From NCBI GenBank assembly GCA_021772215.1, contig JAJFMK010000122.1, positions 1 through 8,329 of the forward strand: a stretch of 8,329 bases of DNA. Direction: 5' to 3'. The notes beneath the pieces are model-generated. The model did not search any database and was not told the DNA's origin. It was given only the letters and a program-made list of their open reading frames with translations. Made by a program: the position numbers and the translations under genes. The stretch is from Chlamydiota bacterium (lineage in GTDB: Bacteria; Chlamydiota; Chlamydiia; Chlamydiales; JAJFMK01). The first letter of the stretch is position 1, and each line of letters opens with the position of its first letter. Below are positions 1 to 5,608 of the stretch, piece after piece.

Positions 1-85
1 TAACCTGCTGGTAGGTCAAGACGCATACGAATAAGAGAAGACCAATCCAGAAGGCCGGTTGATTTTTATACAGAGGAGAGTCCAC
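1..85 (-). CDS. N-terminus of a membrane protein, possibly ComEC (partial)
   Basis: A minus-strand frame opens with GTG at 85-83 and stays open for 28 codons to the left edge. The peptide begins VDSPLYKNQPAFWIGLLLF and continues as an uninterrupted hydrophobic stretch, so it looks like the first transmembrane helix of an inner-membrane protein. AAGGA at 94-90 lies four bases before the GTG and can serve as ribosome site. An in-frame stop at 115-113 limits the start, and no ATG is available. The gene is divergent from the operon at 163. In Chlamydia the gene near ptsH and its uncharacterised neighbour is, as I recall, comEC, the DNA-uptake channel; that is the only reason for naming ComEC. The visible 28 residues are too few for a family call. 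Confidence 0.45.
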   Translation of the reverse strand, partial: MDSPLYKNQPAFWIGLLLFVCVLTYQQV

Positions 86-162
86 TTTTTCCTTATCGGA
101 AAAGATTCTTTGTTAGATAAATATATACGTGAACTTTCAAACGAGCAAGAAGAGTTAAGAAA
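86..162. promoter_or_regulatory. Divergent intergenic spacer with ribosome sites
   Basis: This AT-rich spacer must hold the promoters for both the leftward membrane-protein gene and the rightward SMI1-hprK-pts operon. A GA-rich ribosome site, AAGAAGAG at 147-154, lies eight bases before the ATG at 163. On the minus strand TTGAAA (140-135) is followed after 15 bases by TATCTA (119-114), a poor spacing, so I do not claim a defined promoter. No convincing rightward -35/-10 pair was found. Confidence 0.3.
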
Positions 163-966
163 ATGGACAGACATGTCCTAGACTATTTCAAAGAGTCTGC
201 TGCAGGGGAGGCACATGGAGAGGCGTACCACAAGGTGATTCCTCTGCATGAGGAAGATCTGCCCTATGAGAGGGTGCAGGAGCTGGTTCCTAAGATGCCA
301 AGGGGTTGGTTTGAACTCTGCCGTCTTCCCGTAGAGGATAGGATCGAGTTTACGAAAAGTTATTGGCTCAGCAAGCTAACTTTCTTTCCAGAATTTGCAA
401 GCGCTATCGGCGCCTTTTTCGAAAATGTTGGGGATATCGGTATCTTTTTGACACAAAAGTTCGATGAGCCCTTTGTGGCGCACTTCGTCTACGGATTAAA
501 AGGGGGCGGCGGTTTCTATCAAGGCGCCATTCCCATTGACGACGAGGAGGTTTTTTATCTCGCAAACCAGTTTCCCGGGATTATCTTCCCGCAGGACTAC
601 ATTGCCTTTTTAGAGATTCATAATGGCTTTGCCAAGCCGGGCGACTCAGGAGTCGTGCCAAGCCATCGCGTCAAAGAGCTCCATGATGAGCTTATCGCTC
701 TTTTTGAAATGAGCGACCCCATTCTCACTTGGGAGAAACAGAGCGTCGATCCGACGAAGCTTTTTCCCTTTTATGAATCGTTTGCAGCTTTAAGTTATCA
801 ATGCTTTTGGGATGATTGGCACCCCGATCAGGAGATGGGGAACGTCTACTTTTCACAGGAGCCGCGCATCTTTTCAGATACGCGAAATAGTAAATCGGCG
901 AGCGAGACGATGGCCTTTCCCTCCTTTATCGAATGGCTTATTTTTTACTTAGAGAGGGTGGCGTAA
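163..966 (+). CDS. SMI1/KNR4 (SUKH)-like protein
   Basis: This 267-residue soluble protein has no signal peptide or membrane segment. The recognisable part is the SMI1/KNR4-like core from about residue 138: FPQDYIAFLEIHNGF at 142-156, with the family pattern of a proline-x-D/E-Y helix start followed by an NG pair. It ends with a typical C-terminal strand-helix region (GNVYFSQEP near 226, FPSFIEWLIFYLE near 252). The first 135 residues are not recognised. SUKH proteins are known as immunity proteins against secreted toxins and as scaffolds or regulators. Here it sits six bases before hprK in the same operon, with no toxin gene beside it, so a housekeeping or PTS-linked role is more likely than immunity (inference). 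Chlamydia has an uncharacterised gene in the equivalent place, from memory. The family call is moderate and the function is unknown. Confidence 0.7.
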   Translation: MDRHVLDYFKESAAGEAHGEAYHKVIPLHEEDLPYERVQELVPKMPRGWFELCRLPVEDRIEFTKSYWLSKLTFFPEFASAIGAFFENVGDIGIFLTQKFDEPFVAHFVYGLKGGGGFYQGAIPIDDEEVFYLANQFPGIIFPQDYIAFLEIHNGFAKPGDSGVVPSHRVKELHDELIALFEMSDPILTWEKQSVDPTKLFPFYESFAALSYQCFWDDWHPDQEMGNVYFSQEPRIFSDTRNSKSASETMAFPSFIEWLIFYLERVA

Positions 967-972
967 GAATAG

Positions 973-1935
973 ATGTATCGTGTTAAAAATCTAAAAGAGC
1001 AGCATGAGGAGTTTTTAGGATTAGAGCTGATGGCGGGCGCCTCGGGGCTTCACCGTCCTATCATGGTTCCTCAGGCAAATAGACCGGGCCTTGGCCTCTC
1101 CGGCTATGTGAAGGGCTACGCCAACAAGCGTATCTTGATCTTCGGCAAGCTTGAAATTCAATACCTCAAAGATCTCGACGCTGATGTGCGAGCAAAGAGG
1201 CTGCGTCTGCTGCTTTCGGCGCAGACACCGGCTGTGATTGTGGCAAGGCGCCACGTCCCGCCTAAAGAGTTAGTATCTCTTTGCGATGAGAAGAGCATCC
1301 CGCTACTGCGCACGCAGATGTCTACGATGAACCTCATCACTAAGCTGACACTTCTTCTCGCTGAAGAATTCGCCCCTGCCGTCGACTGTCACGGCACACT
1401 TGTAGAGGTTTTTGGTGTTGGAGTGATGATCCAGGGAGACTCCTCGGTTGGAAAGAGCGAAGCGGCGCTTGGATTGATTGAGAGAGGTCATCGCCTGATC
1501 TCTGATGATATTGTCCGTATCAAAAAGAAGGAGAACTCCTATTTGGAAGGCTCTGGTGTGGCGTTGACAAGGCACTTGATGGAGATTCGCGGCATCGGCA
1601 TCATCAACGTCGCCTATCTCTACGGCGCCGTCTGTGTGCGCGATACCAAGAGCATCGATCTGGTGGTGAAGCTAGAGCAGTGGGATGATGATAAGTTTTA
1701 TGATCGCATCGGCCTTGATGAGTCGACCGAAGATTTCCTAGGTGTAAAGATTCCCTCGCATGTCCTGCCGGTGAAGCCGGGTCGCGACGTGGTGCTTCTC
1801 TTAGAGACGATCGCTCTGAATCACCGCCTCAGACTATTAGGTTACAACTCCGCAAAAGAGTTTCAGTCAAAGATGATTGAGACGCTCAATCATAACCAAA
1901 TACGCACCCCAAAAACGGAGCAAAATGTTCTATGA
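973..1935 (+). CDS. hprK: HPr kinase/phosphorylase
   Basis: This bifunctional cytoplasmic enzyme phosphorylates HPr on its regulatory serine with ATP or PPi, and removes that phosphate by phosphorolysis. The 320 residues match the usual length of about 310. The N-terminal domain spans about 1-130. The catalytic domain has His140, the P-loop GDSSVGKS at 155-162, Asp178-Asp179 in LISDDIV, the HprK signature MEIRGIGIINV at 203-213, Arg245 in YDRIGLD, and the C-terminal PGRDVVLLLE segment near 269. These positions coincide with the numbering used for the Lactobacillus casei enzyme. The usual Gly in GDSGVGKS is Ser158 here, a mild change. The ATG at 973 lies six bases after the preceding stop, and GAGGG at 954-958 is a somewhat distant ribosome site. 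The gene ends in an ATGA overlap with ptsH, so kinase and substrate are made together. The identification is firm. Confidence 0.96.
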   Translation: MYRVKNLKEQHEEFLGLELMAGASGLHRPIMVPQANRPGLGLSGYVKGYANKRILIFGKLEIQYLKDLDADVRAKRLRLLLSAQTPAVIVARRHVPPKELVSLCDEKSIPLLRTQMSTMNLITKLTLLLAEEFAPAVDCHGTLVEVFGVGVMIQGDSSVGKSEAALGLIERGHRLISDDIVRIKKKENSYLEGSGVALTRHLMEIRGIGIINVAYLYGAVCVRDTKSIDLVVKLEQWDDDKFYDRIGLDESTEDFLGVKIPSHVLPVKPGRDVVLLLETIALNHRLRLLGYNSAKEFQSKMIETLNHNQIRTPKTEQNVL

Positions 1936-2222
1936 GCGAAGTAAATAGGGAAGAGTTTACGATGACTGTTCGCTGCCCGTTGGGACTCCACACGAGGCCG
2001 GCTACAGATATTGCGCGCGTTTTGCAAAAGTGTAAAAGCCGCGTCACATTCACCTATAAGAAACGCTCTGTTAATGCCAAAAGTATTTTGAGTTTAATGA
2101 TGCTCTCCGTACCGCGCAATGGCCGTATCCATGTGGTTTTAGAGGGAGAAGATGCCAAAGATATCAAGCCTAAGCTAATTGACGTTGTGGAAAAATCTGA
2201 GGAGGAAGTCGCTACAAGATGA
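1932..2222 (+). CDS. ptsH: Phosphocarrier protein HPr
   Basis: HPr is the small cytoplasmic phosphate carrier between enzyme I and EIIA-type proteins. The active site CPLGLHTRPA contains His20, which takes phosphate from enzyme I. The regulatory site NAKSILSLMML contains Ser51, the HprK target. The 31-residue spacing between them equals that of classical HPr (His15, Ser46), so this protein has about five extra N-terminal residues. The ATG at 1932 overlaps the hprK stop (ATGA), with GGAG at 1917-1920. A second in-frame ATG at 1962 follows a better ribosome site (GGGAAGAG), but starting there would remove most of the first beta strand and leave only nine residues before the histidine, so I prefer 1932. 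The gene ends in an ATGA overlap with ptsI. Confidence 0.96.
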   Translation: MSEVNREEFTMTVRCPLGLHTRPATDIARVLQKCKSRVTFTYKKRSVNAKSILSLMMLSVPRNGRIHVVLEGEDAKDIKPKLIDVVEKSEEEVATR

Positions 2223-3967
2223 GTCGACGCGTTGTCAAGGGGACTGTTCTCTCAAGGGGTATTGCGGTAGGTAAGCCGCATCTTCTATCTGTTTGCCATC
2301 TCGACGAGGTGGAGAAAAAGCGGACTACAAAATGTGTCGAAAGGGAGATCTTACGCTACCAAAAAGCGATCTCAAAGAGTATCATCGATGTAGAGTCCCT
2401 CCAAAAGCAGCTTAAAGCTGAGTGTGCACACGCTGGTGTTGCAGTTTTAGAGACACACAAGCAGATGCTCAAAGATCCCCTTATCACCGATGTTGTCGAA
2501 GAGGAGATCCGCAATAGCAAAAATTCAGGACTGACGGTCCTAAACGCCCTTATCGAAGAGTATCGCGAGCGTTTTCGCTCCCTCAAAGATCCGATCATCG
2601 CCGAGCGCTTCTGTGATATCCAGGATGTCGCTGACCGCGTTCGCAACCATTTACGACGACGAGACCGCCTCTGCCTTAACCAGTTTGGTGAGGAGGTGAT
2701 TATCTTTGCTCATGAGGTGACACCTACAGATGTCGCCGAGATGCGAAAAAGTGAGGTCTTAGGAATCGTCACACAGGTAGGTACTGTCACCTCCCACGCA
2801 GCAATCATCGCCAAAGCCAAAGGAATTCCGTTCCTATCCAACCTCTCTTTTACCAACGAAGAGATCTTTGTCGCCAAAGAGGTGATAGTTGATGCGACAA
2901 AGGGTGAGCTGATCATTCTGCCGACCAAGCAGGAGCGAGCAAAATATCTCGCGCAAAAAGAGCAGCTCTTTGCCTACAAAGAGGCGCTCGAACATGAAGA
3001 GATTGCTTCTGTCACTCAAGACGGTAAAGAGATCGGCCTCTCCTTAAATGTTGATTCACCCTTCGACTTAAAAGAGAAGACGAAGCAGCAGTGCTGCGGC
3101 GTTGGGCTTTTTCGCACGGAATTTCTCTTAAATAGCGACGGCATCGAGGTGGATGAGGAGGAGCAGACTATCGTCTATGAAGATCTCCTGCGCGCTTTTG
3201 AAAATAAGCCTGTTGTGATCCGCCTCTTTGATTTTGGCGGTGACAAGGAGCTACCGGCAAGACTCTCCAAAAAAGAGGAGAATCCGGCCATGGGATGCCG
3301 CGCTATACGCCTCCTTTTGCAGGAGAAGCAGATGCTTAAAAAACAGCTGCGGGCGATCTACCGTGCGGCTAGCGCCGGTATTCCGAAGATTCTTTTGCCG
3401 ATGATCACAACGCTATCTGAAGTTGACGAAGTCAACGCTTTCATCGATGAGGTGATCAAAGAGCTTAGAAAAGAGGGACACAAGGTGAGGAAGCGGCTTC
3501 CTTTAGGCTGTATGGTCGAAGTGCCAACGATCGCTCTTCTCGCCGACCTCGTGGCAAGACGCGTCGACTTCCTATCTATTGGAACCAATGACCTCACACA
3601 GTTTGTCATGGGCGCCGACCGCGCCAATAGCGAGGTGAGTCACCTATACACTTCGCACCACCCCAGTATTTTGCGCCTGATCGGCTACGTTGCTTCAGAA
3701 GCGAACAAGAGACGTCTCCCCTTCTCCATCTGTGGCGAGATCGCTGCCGACCCGCGCTTCACACCGCTTCTTATCGGCTTAGGCTTAAGCGAGCTCTCCC
3801 TGCATGAGAACGCCTTTGCCAGCGTGCGCCACCTGATTAGCCAGATCACCAAAAAAGAGGCGCAGAGCCTTGCCAAGAAAGCCTTGCGTCTTAGCGAAGC
3901 AAGTGAAGTGGAAGAGCTCTGCCTCGACTTCTACCGCACTAAGTGCCCTGAAGACCAAACCTACTAG
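2219..3967 (+). CDS. ptsI: PTS enzyme I (phosphoenolpyruvate-protein phosphotransferase)
   Basis: Enzyme I autophosphorylates from PEP and hands the phosphate to HPr. The 582 residues match the usual 570-580. The N-terminal half holds the HPr-binding helices and the phosphohistidine loop VGTVTSHAAIIAKAKGIP, with His193. The C-terminal PEP barrel has LFRTEF (Arg299), RLFDFGGDKELP (Arg335), MVEVP (Glu434), the signature DFLSIGTNDLTQF (Asn457, Asp458), DRAN (Arg468) and ICGEIAADP (Cys505). These last residues are all offset by three from their E. coli counterparts, so the active site is complete. Two flanking motifs differ from the norm: GT instead of GG before TSH, and NPAMGCRAIR instead of NPFLGWRAIR. 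The ATG overlaps the ptsH stop, and GGAGGA at 2201-2206 precedes it. The last 40 bases recur in diverged form at 4736-4775. No terminator hairpin follows the stop. Confidence 0.97.
   Translation: MSRRVVKGTVLSRGIAVGKPHLLSVCHLDEVEKKRTTKCVEREILRYQKAISKSIIDVESLQKQLKAECAHAGVAVLETHKQMLKDPLITDVVEEEIRNSKNSGLTVLNALIEEYRERFRSLKDPIIAERFCDIQDVADRVRNHLRRRDRLCLNQFGEEVIIFAHEVTPTDVAEMRKSEVLGIVTQVGTVTSHAAIIAKAKGIPFLSNLSFTNEEIFVAKEVIVDATKGELIILPTKQERAKYLAQKEQLFAYKEALEHEEIASVTQDGKEIGLSLNVDSPFDLKEKTKQQCCGVGLFRTEFLLNSDGIEVDEEEQTIVYEDLLRAFENKPVVIRLFDFGGDKELPARLSKKEENPAMGCRAIRLLLQEKQMLKKQLRAIYRAASAGIPKILLPMITTLSEVDEVNAFIDEVIKELRKEGHKVRKRLPLGCMVEVPTIALLADLVARRVDFLSIGTNDLTQFVMGADRANSEVSHLYTSHHPSILRLIGYVASEANKRRLPFSICGEIAADPRFTPLLIGLGLSELSLHENAFASVRHLISQITKKEAQSLAKKALRLSEASEVEELCLDFYRTKCPEDQTY
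3928..3967 (+). repeat. Intact copy of the imperfect direct repeat at the ptsI end
   Basis: This is the partner of 4736-4775, in the same orientation, and it forms the functional C-terminus and stop of ptsI. Together the two copies bracket the toxin-antitoxin module, its operator and the hairpin. Confidence 0.75.
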
Positions 3968-3993
3968 TCTCATCTGATGGCGAGCCACTTAGG

Positions 3994-4260
3994 TTACGAT
4001 TTTCTTTTGTAGATCTCTTTTCGATGACCAACATTTAGGACAAGAATCAAAAGTTTTTTGTCATGAATTTCGTAAAGAACACGGTAAACACCTACTCTTA
4101 GTTGATAGGTGTTTTTCTCCCCTTCCATCTTTTTACATGCTGAAGGGCGAGGATTGTCAGCAAGCCCTCGAATTTTTTCTCTTATCTTTGTGGCCATTTC
4201 GGCATCAATCTTAGAAAGAGTCTTCTTTAGGCTTGGGTTAATGACAAGTTCATAGGGCAT
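3994..4260 (-). CDS. RelE/ParE-family toxin
   Basis: This 88-residue basic protein has the RelE/ParE superfamily fold signature: the N-terminal strand YELVINPSLKKTLSKI, two helices, then the hallmark block RVGVYRVLYEIHDKKLLILVLNVGHRKEIYKR at 55-86. Conserved basic residues such as Arg55, Arg60, His79 and Arg80 lie where RelE-type ribonucleases bind and cut mRNA on the ribosome. RelE-like mRNA cleavage is more likely than ParE-like gyrase inhibition because of the GHRKEIY ending, but sequence alone does not settle it. The ATG at 4260 shares one base with the antitoxin stop (TAATG), so translation is coupled. The gene converges on ptsI with a 26-base gap and no visible terminator. Its base composition is clearly more AT-rich than the pts genes, which suits a transferred module. 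Confidence 0.9.
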   Translation of the reverse strand: MPYELVINPSLKKTLSKIDAEMATKIREKIRGLADNPRPSACKKMEGEKNTYQLRVGVYRVLYEIHDKKLLILVLNVGHRKEIYKRKS

Positions 4261-4505
4261 TAAAGCTTATCCCAACCTAAATCTTTTTCCATTTCTTCCC
4301 AAGGAATGGTCCCTTTTTCTTTGATTTCCCCTTTGGCCTCTTTTAAAGACTCTCTATCCCACTCATCCTCACAATCTTCGATACAACGAATGATGGCTTG
4401 TGTTAAAAAATCTTTCATTTTCACCTTTTTTTTCGCACAGGTCATTTTAAGGTAAATATACTCTTCTTCGGGGAAATTAAAGGTGATTTTTCGAAACTCT
4501 TGCAT
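4260..4505 (-). CDS. Antitoxin of the RelE-type module, ribbon-helix-helix-like
   Basis: The 81-residue protein starts with a beta strand (FRKITFNF, 4-11), then two helices split by a short turn (about 13-26 and 31-43). This is the pattern of a ribbon-helix-helix DNA-binding domain, which would dimerise on the upstream inverted repeat. The acidic middle and the tail IPWEEMEKDLGW (67-78) are the expected toxin-neutralising segment of RelB-like antitoxins. The ATG at 4505 has a strong ribosome site (AAGGAGAG, 4518-4511) seven bases upstream. Antitoxin-first order and a one-base overlap with the toxin are typical. The antitoxin role rests largely on context; the exact family (RelB or ParD/CopG-like) is uncertain. 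Confidence 0.85.
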   Translation of the reverse strand: MQEFRKITFNFPEEEYIYLKMTCAKKKVKMKDFLTQAIIRCIEDCEDEWDRESLKEAKGEIKEKGTIPWEEMEKDLGWDKL

Positions 4506-4525
4506 TCCTTCTCTCCTTTTCTATT

Positions 4526-4555
4526 ATTATAGCCATTTTGCTGGTTTTCTGTCAA
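4526..4555 (-). promoter_or_regulatory. Consensus sigma-70-type promoter of the toxin-antitoxin operon
   Basis: On the minus strand TTGACA (4555-4550) and TATAAT (4531-4526) are both perfect consensus hexamers, separated by 18 bases. Transcription should start near 4520-4519, leaving a leader of about 15 bases that consists mostly of the AAGGAGAG ribosome site. The promoter lies entirely inside the inverted repeat, so a bound repressor would block it. Confidence 0.8.
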
Positions 4556-4575
4556 ACCAGCAAAATGGCTATAAT
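4526..4575. repeat. Perfect 22-bp inverted repeat, probable autoregulatory operator
   Basis: Positions 4526-4547 are exactly complementary to 4554-4575 across a six-base loop (TCTGTC). The half-site core is CCAGCAAAATGGC. The repeat covers the -35, spacer and -10 of the toxin-antitoxin promoter, as expected for an operator bound by antitoxin or toxin-antitoxin complex. Neither strand shows a T-run after the stem, so it is not a good terminator. Confidence 0.75.
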
Positions 4576-4644
4576 TGTTAAAGCGTTGACAGCTCTACAA
4601 AGCTATTTGTTTAGGTATTTAGTGAGATCTCCGACAAAAATATA

Positions 4645-4677
4645 CCCAGTATGTGCAATAAAACTGTACATACTGGG
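4645..4677 (-). terminator. Hairpin, possible rho-independent terminator of the 4791 gene
   Basis: CCCAGTATGT (4645-4654) pairs perfectly with ACATACTGGG (4668-4677). Two further pairs follow one mismatch, closing a seven-base loop. Read on the minus strand, the stem is followed by TATATTTTTG, a U-rich tail starting a few bases after the stem; the plus-strand side has none. It lies about 115 bases past the stop of the minus-strand gene at 4791 and upstream of the toxin-antitoxin promoter, so it could insulate the two. The tail is imperfect, so this is a modest call. Confidence 0.4.
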
Positions 4678-4735
4678 GAAAACTTGGAGATTCATGAAAT
4701 CCATCGGCTTGCTGCTCAAGATGAGTTAAACTACC

Positions 4736-4775
4736 CATTTACCGCACCGAGGGTCCCGAAGACCAAGCCTACTAG
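4736..4775 (+). pseudogene. Diverged second copy of the ptsI 3' end
   Basis: These 40 bases match the last 40 bases of ptsI (3928-3967) at 32 positions without gaps, including 17 of 18 at the end and the TAG stop itself. In the ptsI frame the copy reads LPIYRTEGPEDQAY-stop from 4731, against LDFYRTKCPEDQTY-stop in ptsI. The reading frame and most residues are kept, which argues against chance. Similarity fades upstream, where an in-frame TGA at 4722-4724 shows that no larger gene remains, and it stops right after the stop codon. It is a remnant of a ptsI gene end, 808 bases from the real one, with the toxin-antitoxin module between. Confidence 0.8.
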
Positions 4776-4790
4776 ATGAGCGTCCGATTG

Positions 4791-5561
4791 TTACTGGTGA
4801 GCCCAGAGGTTTTGATCAATTCTTCCACTTGTGTTGCCGCTAAAAAAGATACTTTGGGAATTTCTCGTCTGGTTTACGAGCCAACGGTAGCCAGGATAAT
4901 ATTGATGGACAAAGAGAATAATCTCATCGCTCTCTTTCCAATTTTGTACCATTTTTAAACTCTCAGTGAGTCCATGATCCGTTCTGCACGAGATTTCTTC
5001 TTCGTGCCAAACTTTATGAAAAAATTCCTGTTGATGATCACCAACCGAAACCACAAGATTGAGGTTAATCTTCTGCCTGTAAAAAAGGTATTCGCAGTCG
5101 CCAATCTCATACCAATGTTTAGTTCTTTCTCCTTTTATGCATTCAATCTTATTGTTGGTCGCGTAGGCAATATAGGGCTGACCAAAGATATGAAAGGGGT
5201 CTTCCGTCAGGGGGACAACGTTGTCTGGTACCTCAAAAGGGGTCATATCAAGAGGCATCGTCTCCAAGGAACAGGGGATTTTTTCGATATTGATCAGGAG
5301 AGTTGATAATGAGCGGTTTAGGCGGTGAACAAGAATTGTCAACTTTGTTCCAAAAGGTAGATGTAGCTCCTCTTCCGTTGTTGCCCATAGAGTTATTGTT
5401 GAGCTCTCATCAGATATTGAAAGTTGAAGACGATTGCCTTGATGAGTTAGCAATATGGTAGGATAGGCATTGAACTCATCTGTGACTTCGGCGGGGGTCA
5501 ACTGCCAAAGGGGTTTTTCGCTCAGCGGTGAGCAGTGGTGAAAAAAAGAGAAGAAAGACAA
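4791..5561 (-). CDS. Unrecognised protein, probably secreted, apparently frameshifted at its 5' end
   Basis: The long frame gives 256 residues from a TTG at 5561, which has no ribosome site and is the first possible start after an in-frame stop at 5570-5568. I do not recognise a family. The body from about residue 17 is soluble, rich in beta-prone and charged stretches, with several aromatic segments (HIFGQPYIAYA, HQYYPGYRWL) and no internal membrane helix. The likely true start is the ATG at 5574: it has AGAGGTG six bases upstream and encodes a good signal peptide, but in a frame one base out. Removing one base between about 5547 and 5514 would join the two. The gene is thus a disrupted or phase-variable exported protein, or it contains a sequencing error. 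It lies 34 bases after the glycosyltransferase gene and may share its transcript. The body being coding is likely; the start and function are not established. Confidence 0.65.
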   Translation of the reverse strand: MSFFSFFHHCSPLSEKPLWQLTPAEVTDEFNAYPTILLTHQGNRLQLSISDESSTITLWATTEEELHLPFGTKLTILVHRLNRSLSTLLINIEKIPCSLETMPLDMTPFEVPDNVVPLTEDPFHIFGQPYIAYATNNKIECIKGERTKHWYEIGDCEYLFYRQKINLNLVVSVGDHQQEFFHKVWHEEEISCRTDHGLTESLKMVQNWKESDEIILFVHQYYPGYRWLVNQTRNSQSIFFSGNTSGRIDQNLWAHQ

Positions 5562-5574
5562 AGTATTTTAACAT
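5476..5574 (-). other. Out-of-frame signal peptide start of the 4791 gene
   Basis: ATG at 5574-5572 opens a frame reading MLKYFVFLLFFSPLLTA then ERK. It has a short n-region, a hydrophobic core and a plausible cleavage site after Ala17. The frame stops at TGA 5478-5476 after 32 codons. Its ribosome site AGAGGTG (5587-5581) is one of the better ones in the window. A T7 run (5547-5541) and an A5 run followed by C4 (5518-5510) on the coding strand are the likely slip sites. Dropping one A would give SPLLTAERKPLWQLTP, joining the signal peptide directly to the long frame. Confidence 0.6.
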
Positions 5575-5580
5575 AATTTA

Positions 5581-5602
5581 CACCTCTGTCCGATTTAGTA
5601 TA
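5581..5602 (-). promoter_or_regulatory. Ribosome site and possible -10 box for the 4791 gene
   Basis: AGAGGTG (5587-5581) sits six bases before the ATG at 5574. TATACT (5602-5597) is a good -10 box and would give a leader of about 16 bases, but there is no clear -35. The 14-bp palindrome TTTTATCGATAAAA (5607-5620) overlaps the upstream side and the stop of the glycosyltransferase gene. Confidence 0.35.
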
Positions 5603-5608
5603 GAAATT

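Larger units (their letters stand above)
4506..4790. other. Gene-free interval between antitoxin and the 4791 gene
   Basis: The interval carries the antitoxin ribosome site, promoter and operator (4511-4575), a hairpin (4645-4677) and the ptsI 3' remnant (4736-4775). Positions 4576-4644 and 4678-4735 show no recognisable feature. Short open frames here lack ribosome sites and resemble no known protein. Confidence 0.6.

Noticed and set aside
1962..1964. Internal ATG of ptsH with a better ribosome site as the true start
   Set aside because: It would leave only nine residues before the active histidine and remove the first beta strand that HPr needs.
4570..4575. Plus-strand TATAAT in the dyad as a divergent promoter
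   Set aside because: It is a by-product of the symmetry; no acceptable -35 lies 16-18 bases upstream on that strand.
4538..4778. Plus-strand open frames beside the toxin-antitoxin operator, including one of about 42 codons from ATG 4651
   Set aside because: They have no ribosome site, overlap the dyad, hairpin or ptsI remnant, and resemble no known protein.
3969..4780. Inverted CTCATCT (3969-3975) and AGATGAG (4774-4780) at the edges of the toxin-antitoxin segment, as possible terminal inverted repeats
   Set aside because: Seven bases is too short to stand out by chance, there is no transposase, and the longer direct repeat of the ptsI end explains the borders better.
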